A program made the position numbers and the translations under genes. Positions 1 through 8,554 of a stretch of 17,317 nucleotides of DNA are shown here, in pieces. The stretch's first letter is position 1, and each line of letters begins with the position of its first letter. The stretch lies in NCBI GenBank assembly GCA_002686955.1, contig NYZA01000166.1, positions 1 to 17,317 of the forward strand, in the 5' to 3' direction. The notes under the pieces are model-generated. The model ran no database searches. It saw nothing but the letters and a program-made list of their open reading frames with translations, and was not told the DNA's origin. The DNA is from Gemmatimonadota bacterium. GTDB lineage: Bacteria; GCA-2686955.

Positions 1-345
1 GAGAGCGTCGAGGTAGTTGCAGACCTCCCGCATGTCATCGTTCGCGGCCGCCTCGTTGCCCGCCTCGGCCTCGAGATTCAACAGGTCGATCAAGGTGCAC
101 TGGGTTCCCTCGATCTGGGATGAGATCACCGCCTCTTTCCGCACGAAAGCATAGACGAACCAATCGATCGAGGGCACATTCTCCCCCGCCAACTCCAAGC
201 GGGAGATCTCGCGCTCCGCCCGGTCGAGGAGCGATTTCGTCTCTTCGTCGATCTCGAGCGGGGGATCGGTGGGCGGCAGAGGGTTGGGCACGAAGGCCGC
301 CACCTCTTCTCCGCCGGCTGTGGTGCGCTCGTAGGTTCCTGTTTG
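1..345 (-). pseudogene. Fic family protein, N-terminal fragment (Fic_N region)
   Basis: The minus-strand frame with codons ending at position 1 reads as the Fic_N region of Fic/DOC-type AMP-transferases. It contains TYERTTAGGEEVAAFVPNPL, then VRKEAVISSQIEGTQCTLID and a DLLNLEAEA stretch, which match the conserved N-terminal and inhibitory-helix region of that family. Fic proteins modify target hydroxyls with AMP through an HPFxxGNGR motif. That motif would lie beyond the window edge, so activity cannot be judged. No ATG, GTG or TTG start lies in frame between the upstream stop (406-408) and the domain, except a GTG at 301-303 inside it. An ATG at 407-409 opens a neighbouring frame, so a frameshift near 340-400 is likely. 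I see no antitoxin or partner gene beside it. The family call is firm. Whether the gene is broken or merely starts unusually is less sure. Confidence 0.7.
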
Positions 346-914
346 GCGCGCCGGTTGCCTGGCTGCCGTTCGGAAAGGGCGCGTTCGCCGCCCGCGCCGC
401 CCTCTTCATCGCCGCCGATCACAGAGCCGCCGGAGCCCGTGCGCTCCTCGCCCGAGCCCGATCGGAACCGGCCCAGGAGCAGATCGCGCGCGCGGAAGAG
501 AAGAATGGTGGTCCCGTCCGCTGACCCCGGCGCGCCTGCCCCGGCGCCCCCTGGAAGCCACCCGCTGGTGGCCGGGAATGCTCCTCCCGATCGATCTTTG
601 GGGCACCTACGCGATGAGTTACTACGCCAACGGAGTCGACGGCTGCCCGGTCTTCTTCGAGATCGACAACACCACACGCCCCTGGTCTGGTCGCAGTGGG
701 CTCGCTGCGGTCGGCTGGCGGCGGTCGATGGTCCGGCCGCCGACGCCTATTAGGCGGAGTCCGGCATCGCGAGGGGATGGAGCAGAGTGTGTCGCGCGAC
801 CGCGCCACGAAGAATCCCGCTCCGTGCAGGCGCGTTAGAATGATCGAGAACAATTAGACCAAGCCGCGACACACACAACCGGCTTCAGCCACCCCGGCGT
901 CTTTGGACTCGGTC
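346..914. other. No supported gene; GC-rich stretch with shadow ORFs
   Basis: Overlapping open frames occur on both strands, but their products are rich in Arg, Pro, Ser and Ala and look like GC-driven shadows. The only protein-like passage is on the plus strand at about 578-690, which includes DLWGTYAMSYYANGVDGCPV. It has good codon bias but no family I recognise, and it loses protein character on both sides. It may be a gene scrap. I see no RNA gene or clear promoter. Confidence 0.4.
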
Positions 915-1052
915 ATGAAACGAACACTGATTCCCGCCTTCACGATCCCCCTTCTCCTCGCCGTCCCCCTGGCGGCCCAAGTGGACCTCGGTGCGTCATG
1001 TGGCGCCCGATCCAGCAGGCCAGTACATCCGCCGGCATCGGGGCGAGGGTGA
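915..1052 (+). pseudogene. Signal-peptide stub of a lost secreted protein
   Basis: This 45-codon frame starts MKRTLIPAFTIPLLLAVPLA and continues AQVDLG. That is a textbook Sec signal peptide: two positive residues, a hydrophobic core and a likely cut after the LAA of LAAQ. The remaining 20 or so residues are low-quality sequence before a TGA. There is no clear Shine-Dalgarno sequence. The 3' half lies antisense to the tail of the PDZ gene. The likeliest reading is a secreted or outer-membrane protein gene truncated by a rearrangement near 985-1000, which abuts the end of the PDZ gene. The mature protein cannot be guessed. Confidence 0.4.
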
Positions 1053-1419
1053 GTGAGATGTCGCGGTCGCGGCCGTCGCGCTGAACGGTATGGGTCACGT
1101 GTTGTGCCGGCTGCCACAACTTTCTGGCCTAGGTGATCCTCTCCTTGTTGAGCTCGATTCCATACATGGCGAACGAGATGTCACCCGCCTTCATGCCGGA
1201 GATTTCGGCACGGCTGCCGGGGATCACTTTCGAAATCCGGTACTTCTCGGTGTCCTCGTCGACCTCCATCTCGAGGCCAGCCCAGCCGGTCGTCTTGAGG
1301 TTGGATGTCATCCTGTCGAGGCATTCCTGGGTTGTGGCCGTGCATTTGTAGCTGCCACCGGCGATCGCCGGGGCCGCCAGCGTGAGAGCGATGGTGCTTG
1401 CGATGAGGGAGCGAAACAT
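940..1419 (-). pseudogene. Secreted PDZ-domain protein interrupted by an in-frame amber codon
   Basis: The start is ATG 1419-1417, preceded by AAAGGAGTTGCC, a strong Shine-Dalgarno sequence. Residues 1-20 (MFRSLIASTIALTLAAPAIA) form a Sec signal peptide. Two cysteines follow in KCTATTQECLDRM, then a PDZ core with GWAGLEMEV, KVIPGSRAEISGMKAGD and the start of helix B. A TAG at 1131-1129 stops it after 96 residues in mid-domain. The same frame then continues with convincing PDZ C-terminal sequence (HVTHTVQRDGRDRDISLTLA, then PADVLACWIGRHM) before a TGA at 942-940. A single nonsense change is therefore the simplest lesion. PDZ proteins of this kind act in the periplasm as peptide-binding or scaffold modules. 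The last 15 or so residues overlap the signal-peptide stub on the other strand and may not be native. Confidence 0.75.
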
Positions 1420-1595
1420 GGCAACTCCTTTGGGTTCCAACGAGGTAGGTAGGCGGCTGGAGAAGAGGGTGACGAGGGTCGCAAAGAGATGTCTCGTACG
1501 TAACGGGGTTGTAAACGACGGAAACATCGGCGGCTACCGTGTGATGGACCTTGCCCAGGACGGCGCATCGAGGCCCCATTTCTCAGCGTCCGTAC

Positions 1596-2115
1596 CACAT
1601 CGGCCTCTGTGCCGTCGCGGTGGCGCTCTCGCTATTGCGGGGACTTCAGTATCAGTGGTTCCAGCGCTTGCGAAAGGTCTCCGCCGTGGCGGAGCAGGCC
1701 GCTTCGCGCGACCGTCTCGAAGCGGTGGGTCACGAGATCGGGTCCGTTCCATCGGGAAAAAGCCGAACATCTGCTGAGCCTGTCCCCGGAGCTCTTCACC
1801 GAGGGTCCCGTCGGACGCGCGCCGGAGCAGTGGAAGTCACCGGCCACCAAGGGATTGCGGCGGCTTTTCTTGGTCGACTTCATGTCGACGGAGTTCGGCA
1901 GCTTTCTCGTGTACGACGAGCGGGAAGACCGTCTGCGAACGCCGATCGCTTCAGACTAGAGCCTCGCCAAGATCGTCGTAGCGGGTTCGGGAGTACGGCC
2001 GCAACATCGAAATGGCGAGTCGACGTCTTTCCCGCCTGATCGATAGTGTTCTCGACTTCGAGCGCATCGAGACCGATCGGCGCGGCTATCGATTCGCTTC
2101 TGTTCACCCGCAGGC
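1596..2115 (+). pseudogene. Sensor histidine kinase, scrambled remnant
   Basis: Three pieces lie in three frames. At 1596-1739 a short hydrophobic segment (LCAVAVALSLLRGL) precedes a charged helix, AEQAASRDRLEAVGHEI. At about 1750-1956 a sensor-like stretch includes RLFLVDFMSTEFGSFLVYDE and ends at a TAG. At 1982-2115 comes EYGRNIEMASRRLSRLIDSV followed by LDFERIETDRRGYRF, which is the second half of a HisKA dimerisation domain. The phospho-accepting H-box and the entire ATPase domain (N, G1 and G2 boxes) are absent. The remnant runs straight into a radical SAM gene fragment. It cannot encode a working kinase. The kinase identity rests mainly on the HisKA piece, and the sensor part is unassigned. 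Confidence 0.6.
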
Positions 2116-2120
2116 AGTTC

Positions 2121-3059
2121 GTAGAATGCAGTTTCTGCGCGATCAAGGCGATTCACCACTCCAAGCACACAGCTCTTCCTGCCCAGAGAGTCATCGATGA
2201 GGTCGTGGTCTTGGCGCGTCGTTTCGGAGTGAAACGGTTCTCGTTTCTCGATGTGAACTTCTTCGACGACAGAAATCGCGCTCTCCAGATCGCAACAGGT
2301 TTCGCGCATCACGGCCTAGATCTCGGATGGGATGCCTTCGCACGCATTGACCAGTTCTCGGTCTACAGCAACCACGATCTGGCGCTCCTGGCTCGGGGAG
2401 GATGCCGCACCGTGTCGGTCGGTGTAGAAACAGCATCGCAAAGTCAACTCGACGCGATCAAAGAGGATCTCACGATTTCAGAGACTCGCGGCTTCGTCGA
2501 GAGACTCGCCGGCTCAGGGATCCGCATCTGCGCCAACATCATGCTCGGCCTGCCCGGAGACACTCGAGGAGAATTTCTTGCAACGGTCGAACTGGCAAGG
2601 TGGATACGGATGCAGAACCCGAACAACACATTCGCGTTCTACCCCTTCTCTCCGATTCCCGGGACCCTTGCCTACGGGCGTGTGATCGACGCCGAAGACG
2701 ATCTGCTCGCGATGGATGTCCTGAATCTCGGGCTCGGCACGTACTACGGGCCGCTCACGAGGATGCGTTGGCTGGATCGAAAAGACGAGCGCGCGATCAA
2801 GGCGGCCGTCTGGACGCTCTTCCCATACTACTTCGCGCCCGATGATCACAGGCCCAAACCGTTTTCGTTTCGAGGACTGAAGTTCGGATTCCAGCACGCC
2901 ATGGCCCGATTTCGGGTCGAGCACGAAATCTACGGGGTACCCTTGAGGTGGTGGATCCGGCGAGCGGAGTTGTCGCTGAAGCGCCGAGTCATGCGCTGGC
3001 GGATGCGCTCCGCGAAGCTCCGGTCGGGGGCGACGGAGACAAAGAAACAAGCGGCATAG
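2121..3059 (+). pseudogene. Radical SAM enzyme (B12-binding type), N-terminally truncated
   Basis: From about 2121 the frame reads as the radical SAM core of the family that usually carries an N-terminal B12-binding domain. It has VECSFCAIKAIHHS, a LDVNFFDDR strand, a WDAFARID strand, CRTVSVGVETAS, and NIMLGLPGDT. The cluster motif should be CxxxCxxC. The last two cysteines (CSFC) are present, but the position four residues before them is Gln, and the sequence upstream belongs to a histidine kinase fragment. The B12-binding domain and the first cluster cysteine are therefore lost, so the 4Fe-4S cluster probably cannot form. The 300 or so residues after the motif look intact and end at TAG. 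Such enzymes methylate or rearrange lipids, hopanoids or cofactors. No substrate can be named here. Confidence 0.7.
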
Positions 3060-3166
3060 GACCGTCCGCGGGGAAAACAGCGGAATCGGGTGACAACGGA
3101 AGTCGTTGTGCCTTAGAGTGCCCAGTCGTGGTTGGAGGAACTTCTACCGACCATCGCCGTGCGCTC

Positions 3167-4393
3167 ATGCGATTCCTCATTCTCATCCCGGCCTTCAACG
3201 AAGAAGCAACCATCGCCGATGTCGTGCGGCGTGTGCCACGGGATCTCCCGGGCGTCGACCATATCGAGGTCGCGGTTGTCGATGACGGATCCACCGACCA
3301 GACCGCGAGATGGGCCCGGGAAGCGGGTGCGACACTTCTCTCTCATCTCACCAACCGTGGTCTGGGTGCAGCCTTTCAGACCGGAGTACGCTACGCGATC
3401 GAACAGGGAGCGGATATCGTCGTAACCATGGATGGAGACGGACAGTTCGATCCCGACGACATTTCGGAAATTACGCGCCCGCTCATCGAAGGAGGAGCCG
3501 CGGTGGTGACCGCAAGTCGTTTCGCCGACGCCGAGCTCATCCCTGAGATGCCCCGAGTGAAACGCTTGGGCAATGCGCTCGTAACGGCTATTGTCGGCAG
3601 AATCACTGGCCACCCACACAAAGATGTCTCCTGCGGATTCCGTGCCTATAGCCGCGAAGTCCTTCTCCGCCTCACCGTGCGGGCTAGCCATACCTACATC
3701 CACGAGGTCCTTCTCGATCTTGCATCCAAAGGCATTCCGATCGTGGAGGTACCCGTTTCGGTCCGAGGAGTCCGTCGGTACGGCGAGAGCAAGTTCGCCT
3801 CGAAGATCTCGCGCTACGGCATGAAGACCGCGCTGATCATCGTTGTCTTCTGGCGGAAGCTCGACATCGTTCTCGAGCCCGCCTCTCCGGTGCCCAATAC
3901 CTCGGTCCTCGACTTTGGCTGCGGCACCGGTGTTCTTCTCTCCGAACTCGCCCAAGAGGATCGAACGGTCTTCGCCACCGATCTGGTCCTCGATGGGGCT
4001 CGCGACCTTTCCCGGCACCTCGGCTCGTCAGACATCACTTTTTTCGAAGGTGACTCGTGGAAGGACCAGATCGCGCCCGAGTCGCTGCAACTCGTCGTCG
4101 CCGCCAACGTCTTGGAGCACGTTGACGAAAGACAGCCTCTTCTGAGAGCCATGCAGGCCATATTGGCGCCCGGTTTCCTCCTCGTCGTGTCGGGACATAC
4201 AGAGAATCTTCTCTATTGGATCGGCCGCCGGATCGTCGGTTTCAGCGGCCTCTACTACCTTTCGAATATCATGCGCGTCCTCGCGGATTGTGACGTCGTC
4301 GGATTGAAGCGAGTAGCCCACAGGTCCCATCCCTTGCCCGGTCGGGCGTGCCTGTACCAGGTGGCCTCCTTCATGCCTAACTCCTCTCGATGA
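3167..4393 (+). CDS. GT2 family glycosyltransferase fused to a class I SAM methyltransferase
   Basis: This is a 408-residue, two-domain protein. Residues 1 to about 230 are a GT-A fold glycosyltransferase of the dolichyl/polyprenyl-phosphate sugar synthase type. They show LILIPAFNEE (4-13), VVDDGSTDQT (37-46), the NRGLGAAFQTG acceptor-loop motif (63-73), the metal-binding DGDGQFDP (89-96) and a C-terminal VRRYGESKF. Residues 240 to about 400 are a Rossmann methyltransferase with motif I VLDFGCGTG (247-255), acidic ATDL (270-273) and VVAANVLEHVDE. Expected roles are transfer of a sugar to a lipid carrier and methylation of a glycan or lipid. I chose ATG 3167 because the GT2 fold begins at once; upstream in-frame codons lack protein character. 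The Shine-Dalgarno is weak. The stop overlaps the next start (ATGA), so the two genes are coupled. The join could be a natural fusion or another deletion junction. Confidence 0.85.
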   Translation: MRFLILIPAFNEEATIADVVRRVPRDLPGVDHIEVAVVDDGSTDQTARWAREAGATLLSHLTNRGLGAAFQTGVRYAIEQGADIVVTMDGDGQFDPDDISEITRPLIEGGAAVVTASRFADAELIPEMPRVKRLGNALVTAIVGRITGHPHKDVSCGFRAYSREVLLRLTVRASHTYIHEVLLDLASKGIPIVEVPVSVRGVRRYGESKFASKISRYGMKTALIIVVFWRKLDIVLEPASPVPNTSVLDFGCGTGVLLSELAQEDRTVFATDLVLDGARDLSRHLGSSDITFFEGDSWKDQIAPESLQLVVAANVLEHVDERQPLLRAMQAILAPGFLLVVSGHTENLLYWIGRRIVGFSGLYYLSNIMRVLADCDVVGLKRVAHRSHPLPGRACLYQVASFMPNSSR

Positions 4394-5310
4394 CGGTGGA
4401 CTCGAAAGGGCGAGGCCGGTCGATCTTCCAGTACTTCCTCTATGGTTCGCTCGCGTTCCTTGTCTACTACCTTGTACGCAACGATCTCCTACATCTTCCC
4501 CCCATCCTATCTCCGATCCGCGCGCTTCTGGCGATGTTCTTCCTCATGCTCGGCTTTCTCATGAGTGCCCTCGTGTGGAAGCGGCTCCTCGCCCTTTGCG
4601 CTTTCGAAGTGAGCTTGGCGCAAAGTGTCGCCTCCATCGGTCTATCGGTATTCGGCAAGTACATCCCGGGCAAGATCTGGGTCGTCGTTGGCCGGGCGGC
4701 CTATCTCTCCGAGAAGCTCCTTGGCCCTCTGGTACCGATCTCGGCAATTTCGCTCGCCGAACAGCTCATCAGCCTTTGGACCGGTCTGGGGCTGGGTGTC
4801 TTCGGTCTTCTACTTCTGGGGCGACTGAGCGGCTTCAGTTGGGGACTCTTACCCGTTTGGCTGGCCTTGTTCCTCATCGCTTGTGACCCGCGCGCACACC
4901 GGGTTCTCGAGGCGATTGGGCGCAAGCTGCTTCGCCGCGATGTCGACCTCCCTCATCTGTCGCTGACCCTTGTTCTCTCCACCTTGCCGTACTTTCTCGC
5001 ACTCTGGTTGAGCTGGTCCGCGGGCCTCTACTTTCTCGCTACATCCCTCGTTCCCGCCGAGATCCCTTTCGCCGCTGGCCTCGCCTTCCCCTTTGCCGCC
5101 TGCGTGGGCATCGTCGTCCTCATCGCTCCCGGTGGACTCGGCATCCGCGAAGGGCTGGTGGCCGGCTATCTGGTCATGGCCGGCCTCGACCTGGCACAAG
5201 CCAAGACCATCGCGGTGACATCTCGGCTCTGGTTTCTCGTGGGAGAGGCGCTCTTCTTTCTCTCTGCTCTCCTGGTCGATCGGCTTTCTCGCCCGCCCCG
5301 AAAACCTTAG
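4390..5310 (+). CDS. Polytopic membrane protein, LPG-synthase TM/UPF0104 (flippase-like) family
   Basis: This 306-residue protein has about eight hydrophobic helices. It carries two family signatures: FGKYIPGKIW (88-97) and APGGLGIREG (246-255), the latter followed by two closing helices. It lacks the soluble aminoacyl-transferase domain of MprF, so it belongs with the stand-alone integral membrane members, including the AglD/YbhN-like proteins often proposed to help move polyprenyl-linked sugars or phospholipids across the membrane. Its start overlaps the stop of the GT2-methyltransferase gene by four bases, which implies translational coupling and a shared job in glycolipid or glycan assembly at the inner membrane. 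It ends at TAG 5308-5310, one base from the convergent TPR remnant, with no room for a terminator. It appears intact and family membership is firm; the substrate is unknown. Confidence 0.85.
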   Translation: MTVDSKGRGRSIFQYFLYGSLAFLVYYLVRNDLLHLPPILSPIRALLAMFFLMLGFLMSALVWKRLLALCAFEVSLAQSVASIGLSVFGKYIPGKIWVVVGRAAYLSEKLLGPLVPISAISLAEQLISLWTGLGLGVFGLLLLGRLSGFSWGLLPVWLALFLIACDPRAHRVLEAIGRKLLRRDVDLPHLSLTLVLSTLPYFLALWLSWSAGLYFLATSLVPAEIPFAAGLAFPFAACVGIVVLIAPGGLGIREGLVAGYLVMAGLDLAQAKTIAVTSRLWFLVGEALFFLSALLVDRLSRPPRKP

Positions 5311-5311
5311 A

Positions 5312-6422
5312 TTATCGGTTCCGGCCGCCCGCGGCAGCGAGACCCTTGCGCGCCCACGCCAGGTTCCCTCTCGCCGGTGACTGCTCCGGTTCGATCTTCA
5401 GGGCTTTGTTGCAGGCATCTATCGCCTGCGTCCATCGGCCAAGTTGGTTCAGCGCGCAACATTTGTTGTTGTAGGTGGTAGCCGAGAGAGGATCCAGATT
5501 CAGGGTCTCTTCGCAGATCTCAATCGTCTCTCGATACCTGCCCTCGCGATACAGCTTCAGGTTCAGGTTCTCGAAATCGGCAACCAGAGACTCGCGGTCC
5601 GACTCGAGCGACTCGATCAGCCGAAGGATCTTGTCATGCCCGGGGCTCACCGTTTCGCCCCGCCGCAGGAGCTCCAGCGCTTCCGGCCGTCGCCGCTGCT
5701 TGGCCAACTACGGCGCGTAGTGGAAATACACTTCCGGATTGCGGGGATCGCACTCCATTCCGGCCTTGAAATAGCCCTCCGCTTCCTCGGGCAGGCCGGT
5801 CGAAAAAGTAGATGTAGAGTAAGAGCAGGGGGCCGAACATCGCGGTGGTCTGTTTCGTGAATATGCCGACCAGCGCCGGGATCAAGTAGAGGTATGAGCG
5901 CCGCGTGACGGAGATCTGGTACGCCAGCAGAGCGGCCACGATGCAGAGGGTGGAAAGGGCATCAGAGCGCGCGGAGAGGTAGTTGACGGTTTCGGCCTTC
6001 GCGGCATGGAAGGTGTAGAAAACCGTGGCGATGAGCGCCAAGATTTCGTTGAATTCGTGAGGACGGGCCCGCTCGAAAAGATGCCTGAAGAGGAAGAAGA
6101 GCAGAATCCCCTAGACCACGTACCAGAAAAAGGTGGTCGCGTGCAAGTAGAGGGGATTTCGTTCGCCGCCGGCCAGCCAAACATCGATCGCATTGAGCGT
6201 GGTCACGACCGGGCGGTACGAGGCGTTGGGCGGCAGCGAGCCGTAGGTGTTCGAGTCGACGAAGAACTTCGGAATACTGCTCAGATCGGTGATGTACTTG
6301 TGGCTCGAAATTGTATGCGAGTCGTCGAAGTAGAAACCGTTGTCGAAGTGGTTGGAGTAGACGACGAAGAGCAGGACCAGCAGTCCCAATCCGAAGAGAG
6401 GAGATTCCTTGCTTGGTCTCAT
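5312..6422 (-). pseudogene. TMTC-like membrane protein with C-terminal TPR repeats, broken
   Basis: The start is ATG 6422-6420. The first piece (to TAG 6113-6111) has one hydrophobic helix and then the luminal-loop signature of membrane-TPR glycosyltransferase-like proteins: NGFYFDDSHTISSHKYITDL, then NASYRPVVTTLNAIDVWLAG. The same frame continues past the amber codon with further helices (GILLFFLFRHLFER, ETVNYLSARSDALSTLCIVA) as far as about 5800. There it jumps frame into TPR sequence (PEEAEGYFKAGMECDPRNPE). A second TAG at 5710-5708 interrupts that, and three more TPR motifs follow, ending AWARKGLAAAG. Most of the transmembrane domain is missing, because a full member has ten or more helices. 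Related proteins are O-mannosyltransferase-like enzymes with a PMT/ArnT-type fold. Three separate lesions make a working product very unlikely. Confidence 0.7.
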
Positions 6423-6447
6423 GACCTCATCCGACGGATCGAATACC

Positions 6448-6477
6448 TTGAGAGGGAAATTCAGGGTACACGAGAAT
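6448..6477 (+). promoter_or_regulatory. Possible sigma-70-like promoter for the methyltransferase
   Basis: TTGAGA (6448-6453), an 18-base spacer and GAGAAT (6472-6477) lie about 70 bases upstream of the methyltransferase start, in the 123-base divergent gap. The match is modest and based on sequence alone. Confidence 0.25.
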
Positions 6478-6545
6478 GCTCGTCAGGCACTGTCGTGTGC
6501 TTCCTGGACAGCCTTTCCCGCAACGGGCAGAATGAACCGCTGATC

Positions 6546-7469
6546 ATGAGCCCCTCAACCGACCGCCCTGCTCTGCCTGCCCTTCTTCGCACCCGTCTCG
6601 CCTACGAGTGGGCCCGTGTTCGGATGCGCCTGGAGAGGAGCTGCCCCTTCTGTAAGAGCACCCGATTCGGTGTGGACTACGAGTACTCGCCGGTCCTGGT
6701 GATTCGGCGCTGCAATGGCTGCGGGCTCGCCTACACGCACCCGCGACCCAGGGCGTCGAGACTCCGCCGGTACTATTCTCAGAAGTACCGCGTCGCCGGC
6801 ATCACCCTGGATGAGGTCGCGTCGAGCTACTCCGCCGATCGACTGGCGGGCTCACCCTTCGACCGATCCCGGGAGCTCGGCTTCATTCAGGCGGGCATGC
6901 GAGACGCCGATTCCAAGGGGACTCGACTCCTCGACATTGGGTGTTCCTGGGGGTTTCTCTTGGTCCAGGCCCGGGAGTTCGGCTTCGATGTGCGGGGTGT
7001 GGAGATAAGTGCGCCAAATGCGCAACGGGCCCGTGCCGAATTCGGACTTGATGTATTCAATGGGCAGCTCGAAGATGCGCGCTTCGCGAATGAGTCGTTC
7101 GATGTGGTCGCGGCGATCCACTCTTTCGAGCATCTGCCCGATCCTCGGAAATCGCTGCGCGAGGTCCGGCGAATCATCCGCGAGGGGGGACTCTTTCTGA
7201 TCATCGTCCCGAACTACGACTCCTATCTTCGCAAACATCTGCACGAGGAATGGGAGTGGCTCACGCCCAGGGATCACTACTTCCACTTTTCCCGGTGTGT
7301 GCTCGAGGCGGAGCTGAACGCGGCGGGATTTCGGGCGACATTCTCTAGCGATGAAGGGCACTACGGCCTGGAAGCGCTCGCCGCGCGGGTCTCCGCAGAG
7401 GAGATCCCGAGACGCCTGGCCGCGCTCGAGGGGTCGGAGCTGGTCGCAACCGCCATCGCCGGAAGGTAG
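6546..7469 (+). CDS. Class I SAM-dependent methyltransferase with N-terminal zinc ribbon
   Basis: This is a 307-residue protein. A four-cysteine ribbon near the N-terminus (C33, C36, C56, C59, in CPFCKS and RRCNGCGLAY) is typical of methyltransferases acting on sugar or polysaccharide substrates. A Rossmann fold follows, with motif I LLDIGCSWG (128-136), acidic GVEIS (151-155), DVVAAIHSFEHLPDP, the helix RKSLREVRRIIREGG and FLIIVPN. The tail (PRDHYFHFSRCVLEAELNAA) is the usual C-terminal region of the Methyltransf_23 group. ATG 6546 is the last good start before the ribbon; the longer open frame upstream is antisense to the membrane-TPR remnant. The Shine-Dalgarno is weak. It faces the RND remnant 12 bases away. 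It looks intact and likely modifies surface glycan or a nucleotide sugar; the substrate is not deducible. Confidence 0.8.
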   Translation: MSPSTDRPALPALLRTRLAYEWARVRMRLERSCPFCKSTRFGVDYEYSPVLVIRRCNGCGLAYTHPRPRASRLRRYYSQKYRVAGITLDEVASSYSADRLAGSPFDRSRELGFIQAGMRDADSKGTRLLDIGCSWGFLLVQAREFGFDVRGVEISAPNAQRARAEFGLDVFNGQLEDARFANESFDVVAAIHSFEHLPDPRKSLREVRRIIREGGLFLIIVPNYDSYLRKHLHEEWEWLTPRDHYFHFSRCVLEAELNAAGFRATFSSDEGHYGLEALAARVSAEEIPRRLAALEGSELVATAIAGR

Positions 7470-7481
7470 ACGACTGCGTCA

Positions 7482-8554
7482 TCACCTTCCTGACACCACT
7501 TCTTGCGCCCGAGACTCCCCTGCACGCCGACGCCAGATCCCTCGGAGCAGCAAACGCCCGGCTCCGATCACCGGATCGATCGCAGCGTACATGACCGGCA
7601 CGATCACCAAGGTGAGGAAGGTGGCCACTCCGAGGCCCCAGATCACCGCGACTCCCATCGGTCCCCACCACTGACTCGATTCCCCGCCCACGATCAAGGC
7701 GTCGCCGAGACTTCCTTCGAGCAGGCGACCGAAGTCGAGCGAGAGGCCGGTAGTGAGGGGGATCAGACCGAGAATCGTGGTCACCGCCGTGAGAATCACG
7801 GGCCGAAACCGTGTCTTCCCGGCCTCGACGATCGCGTCTATCTTCTCGAGCCCGGAGACGCGCACCTTGAATACGTAGTCGAGCAACACGATTGCGTTGT
7901 TGACCACGATCCCCGTGAGAGAGATGACACCCACACCGGTCATAATGATCCCGAAGGGTGTGCGAGTGATCATGAGCCCGATGAAGACCCCGATGAGTGA
8001 CAGAATTACACTCGAGAGAATCACGAAAGGTACGGTGACCGAAGTGAACTGGGTGATGAGCACGATCAGAATCAGCATCAACGCGGTACCGAAGGCGTCG
8101 CTCGAGAACGCTTTCGCTTCCTCTCCGTCTTCGCTCTCTCCCGTGAAAGACAGGGCGTAGCCGGCTGGAAGCCGCAGATTCTCGATGTGACTCTGCGCTT
8201 CAGAGCGAAGGGCGTTGGCATTGAAACCCGTTGCGACATCCGAGCTCAGCGTGACAACCCGCCTCTCATCGATTCTGCGGATGGCGCCGAGTCCGGTATC
8301 GAAAGAGATATCCGCAAAGGCGGTGAGGGGAATCGTCGCGCCTTCATGGAAAACCGTGATCTCCTCGAGGTCTTCGATGCTCTGCCTGGCTCCGCTTCCG
8401 TGGCGCACGACGATATCGTACTCGTCCTCGCCGATTCGGAACTTGGAGATCTCGCTGCCCTGAAGAGCTGTACGCAATGTGTTCGCGACATCCCACGTGC
8501 GCAGCTCGTACCTTCCGACCTTGTCGGCATCGAGGCGCGCGCGGATCTGGGGCC
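7482..8554 (-). pseudogene. RND efflux pump inner-membrane subunit, C-terminal third only
   Basis: About 357 residues match the second half of AcrB/MdtC-type pumps. They include the porter subdomain (VANTLRTALQGSEISKFRIG, EDEYDIVVR), GFNANALRSEAQSHIENLRL, and four to five transmembrane helices with the family motif SLTGIVVNNAIVLLDYVFKV (helix 11 region) and RFRPVILTAVTTILGLIPLT. The C-terminal helix ends MYAAIDPVI. Full RND subunits are just over 1,000 residues. The N-terminal two thirds, including the proton-relay helix 4, are missing. At about 8555 the frame switches to a TolC N-terminus. In intact loci the order is usually outer-membrane channel, periplasmic adaptor, pump, so one deletion of more than 3 kb would explain the join. 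It cannot pump. Confidence 0.8.

Noticed and set aside
578-838. Plus-strand ORF with a protein-like start (DLWGTYAMSYYANG)
   Set aside because: Only about 35 codons look genuine, there is no family match from memory, and both flanks degrade into Arg/Pro-rich shadow sequence. Noted in the 346-914 entry rather than called.
2948-3166. N-terminal extension of the glycosyltransferase
   Set aside because: The extension overlaps the end of the radical SAM frame and lacks protein character. The GT2 fold begins directly at ATG 3167.
940-6422. TAG read as a sense codon (amber recoding), because three genes have in-frame TAG
   Set aside because: Apparently intact genes end at TAG (5308-5310, 7467-7469, 9586-9584) exactly where homology or the next gene requires a stop, and frameshifts and deletions affect the same genes. 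Nonsense mutation or error is simpler.
6006-6545. Long upstream extension of the zinc-ribbon methyltransferase
   Set aside because: It is the antisense shadow of the membrane-TPR remnant.
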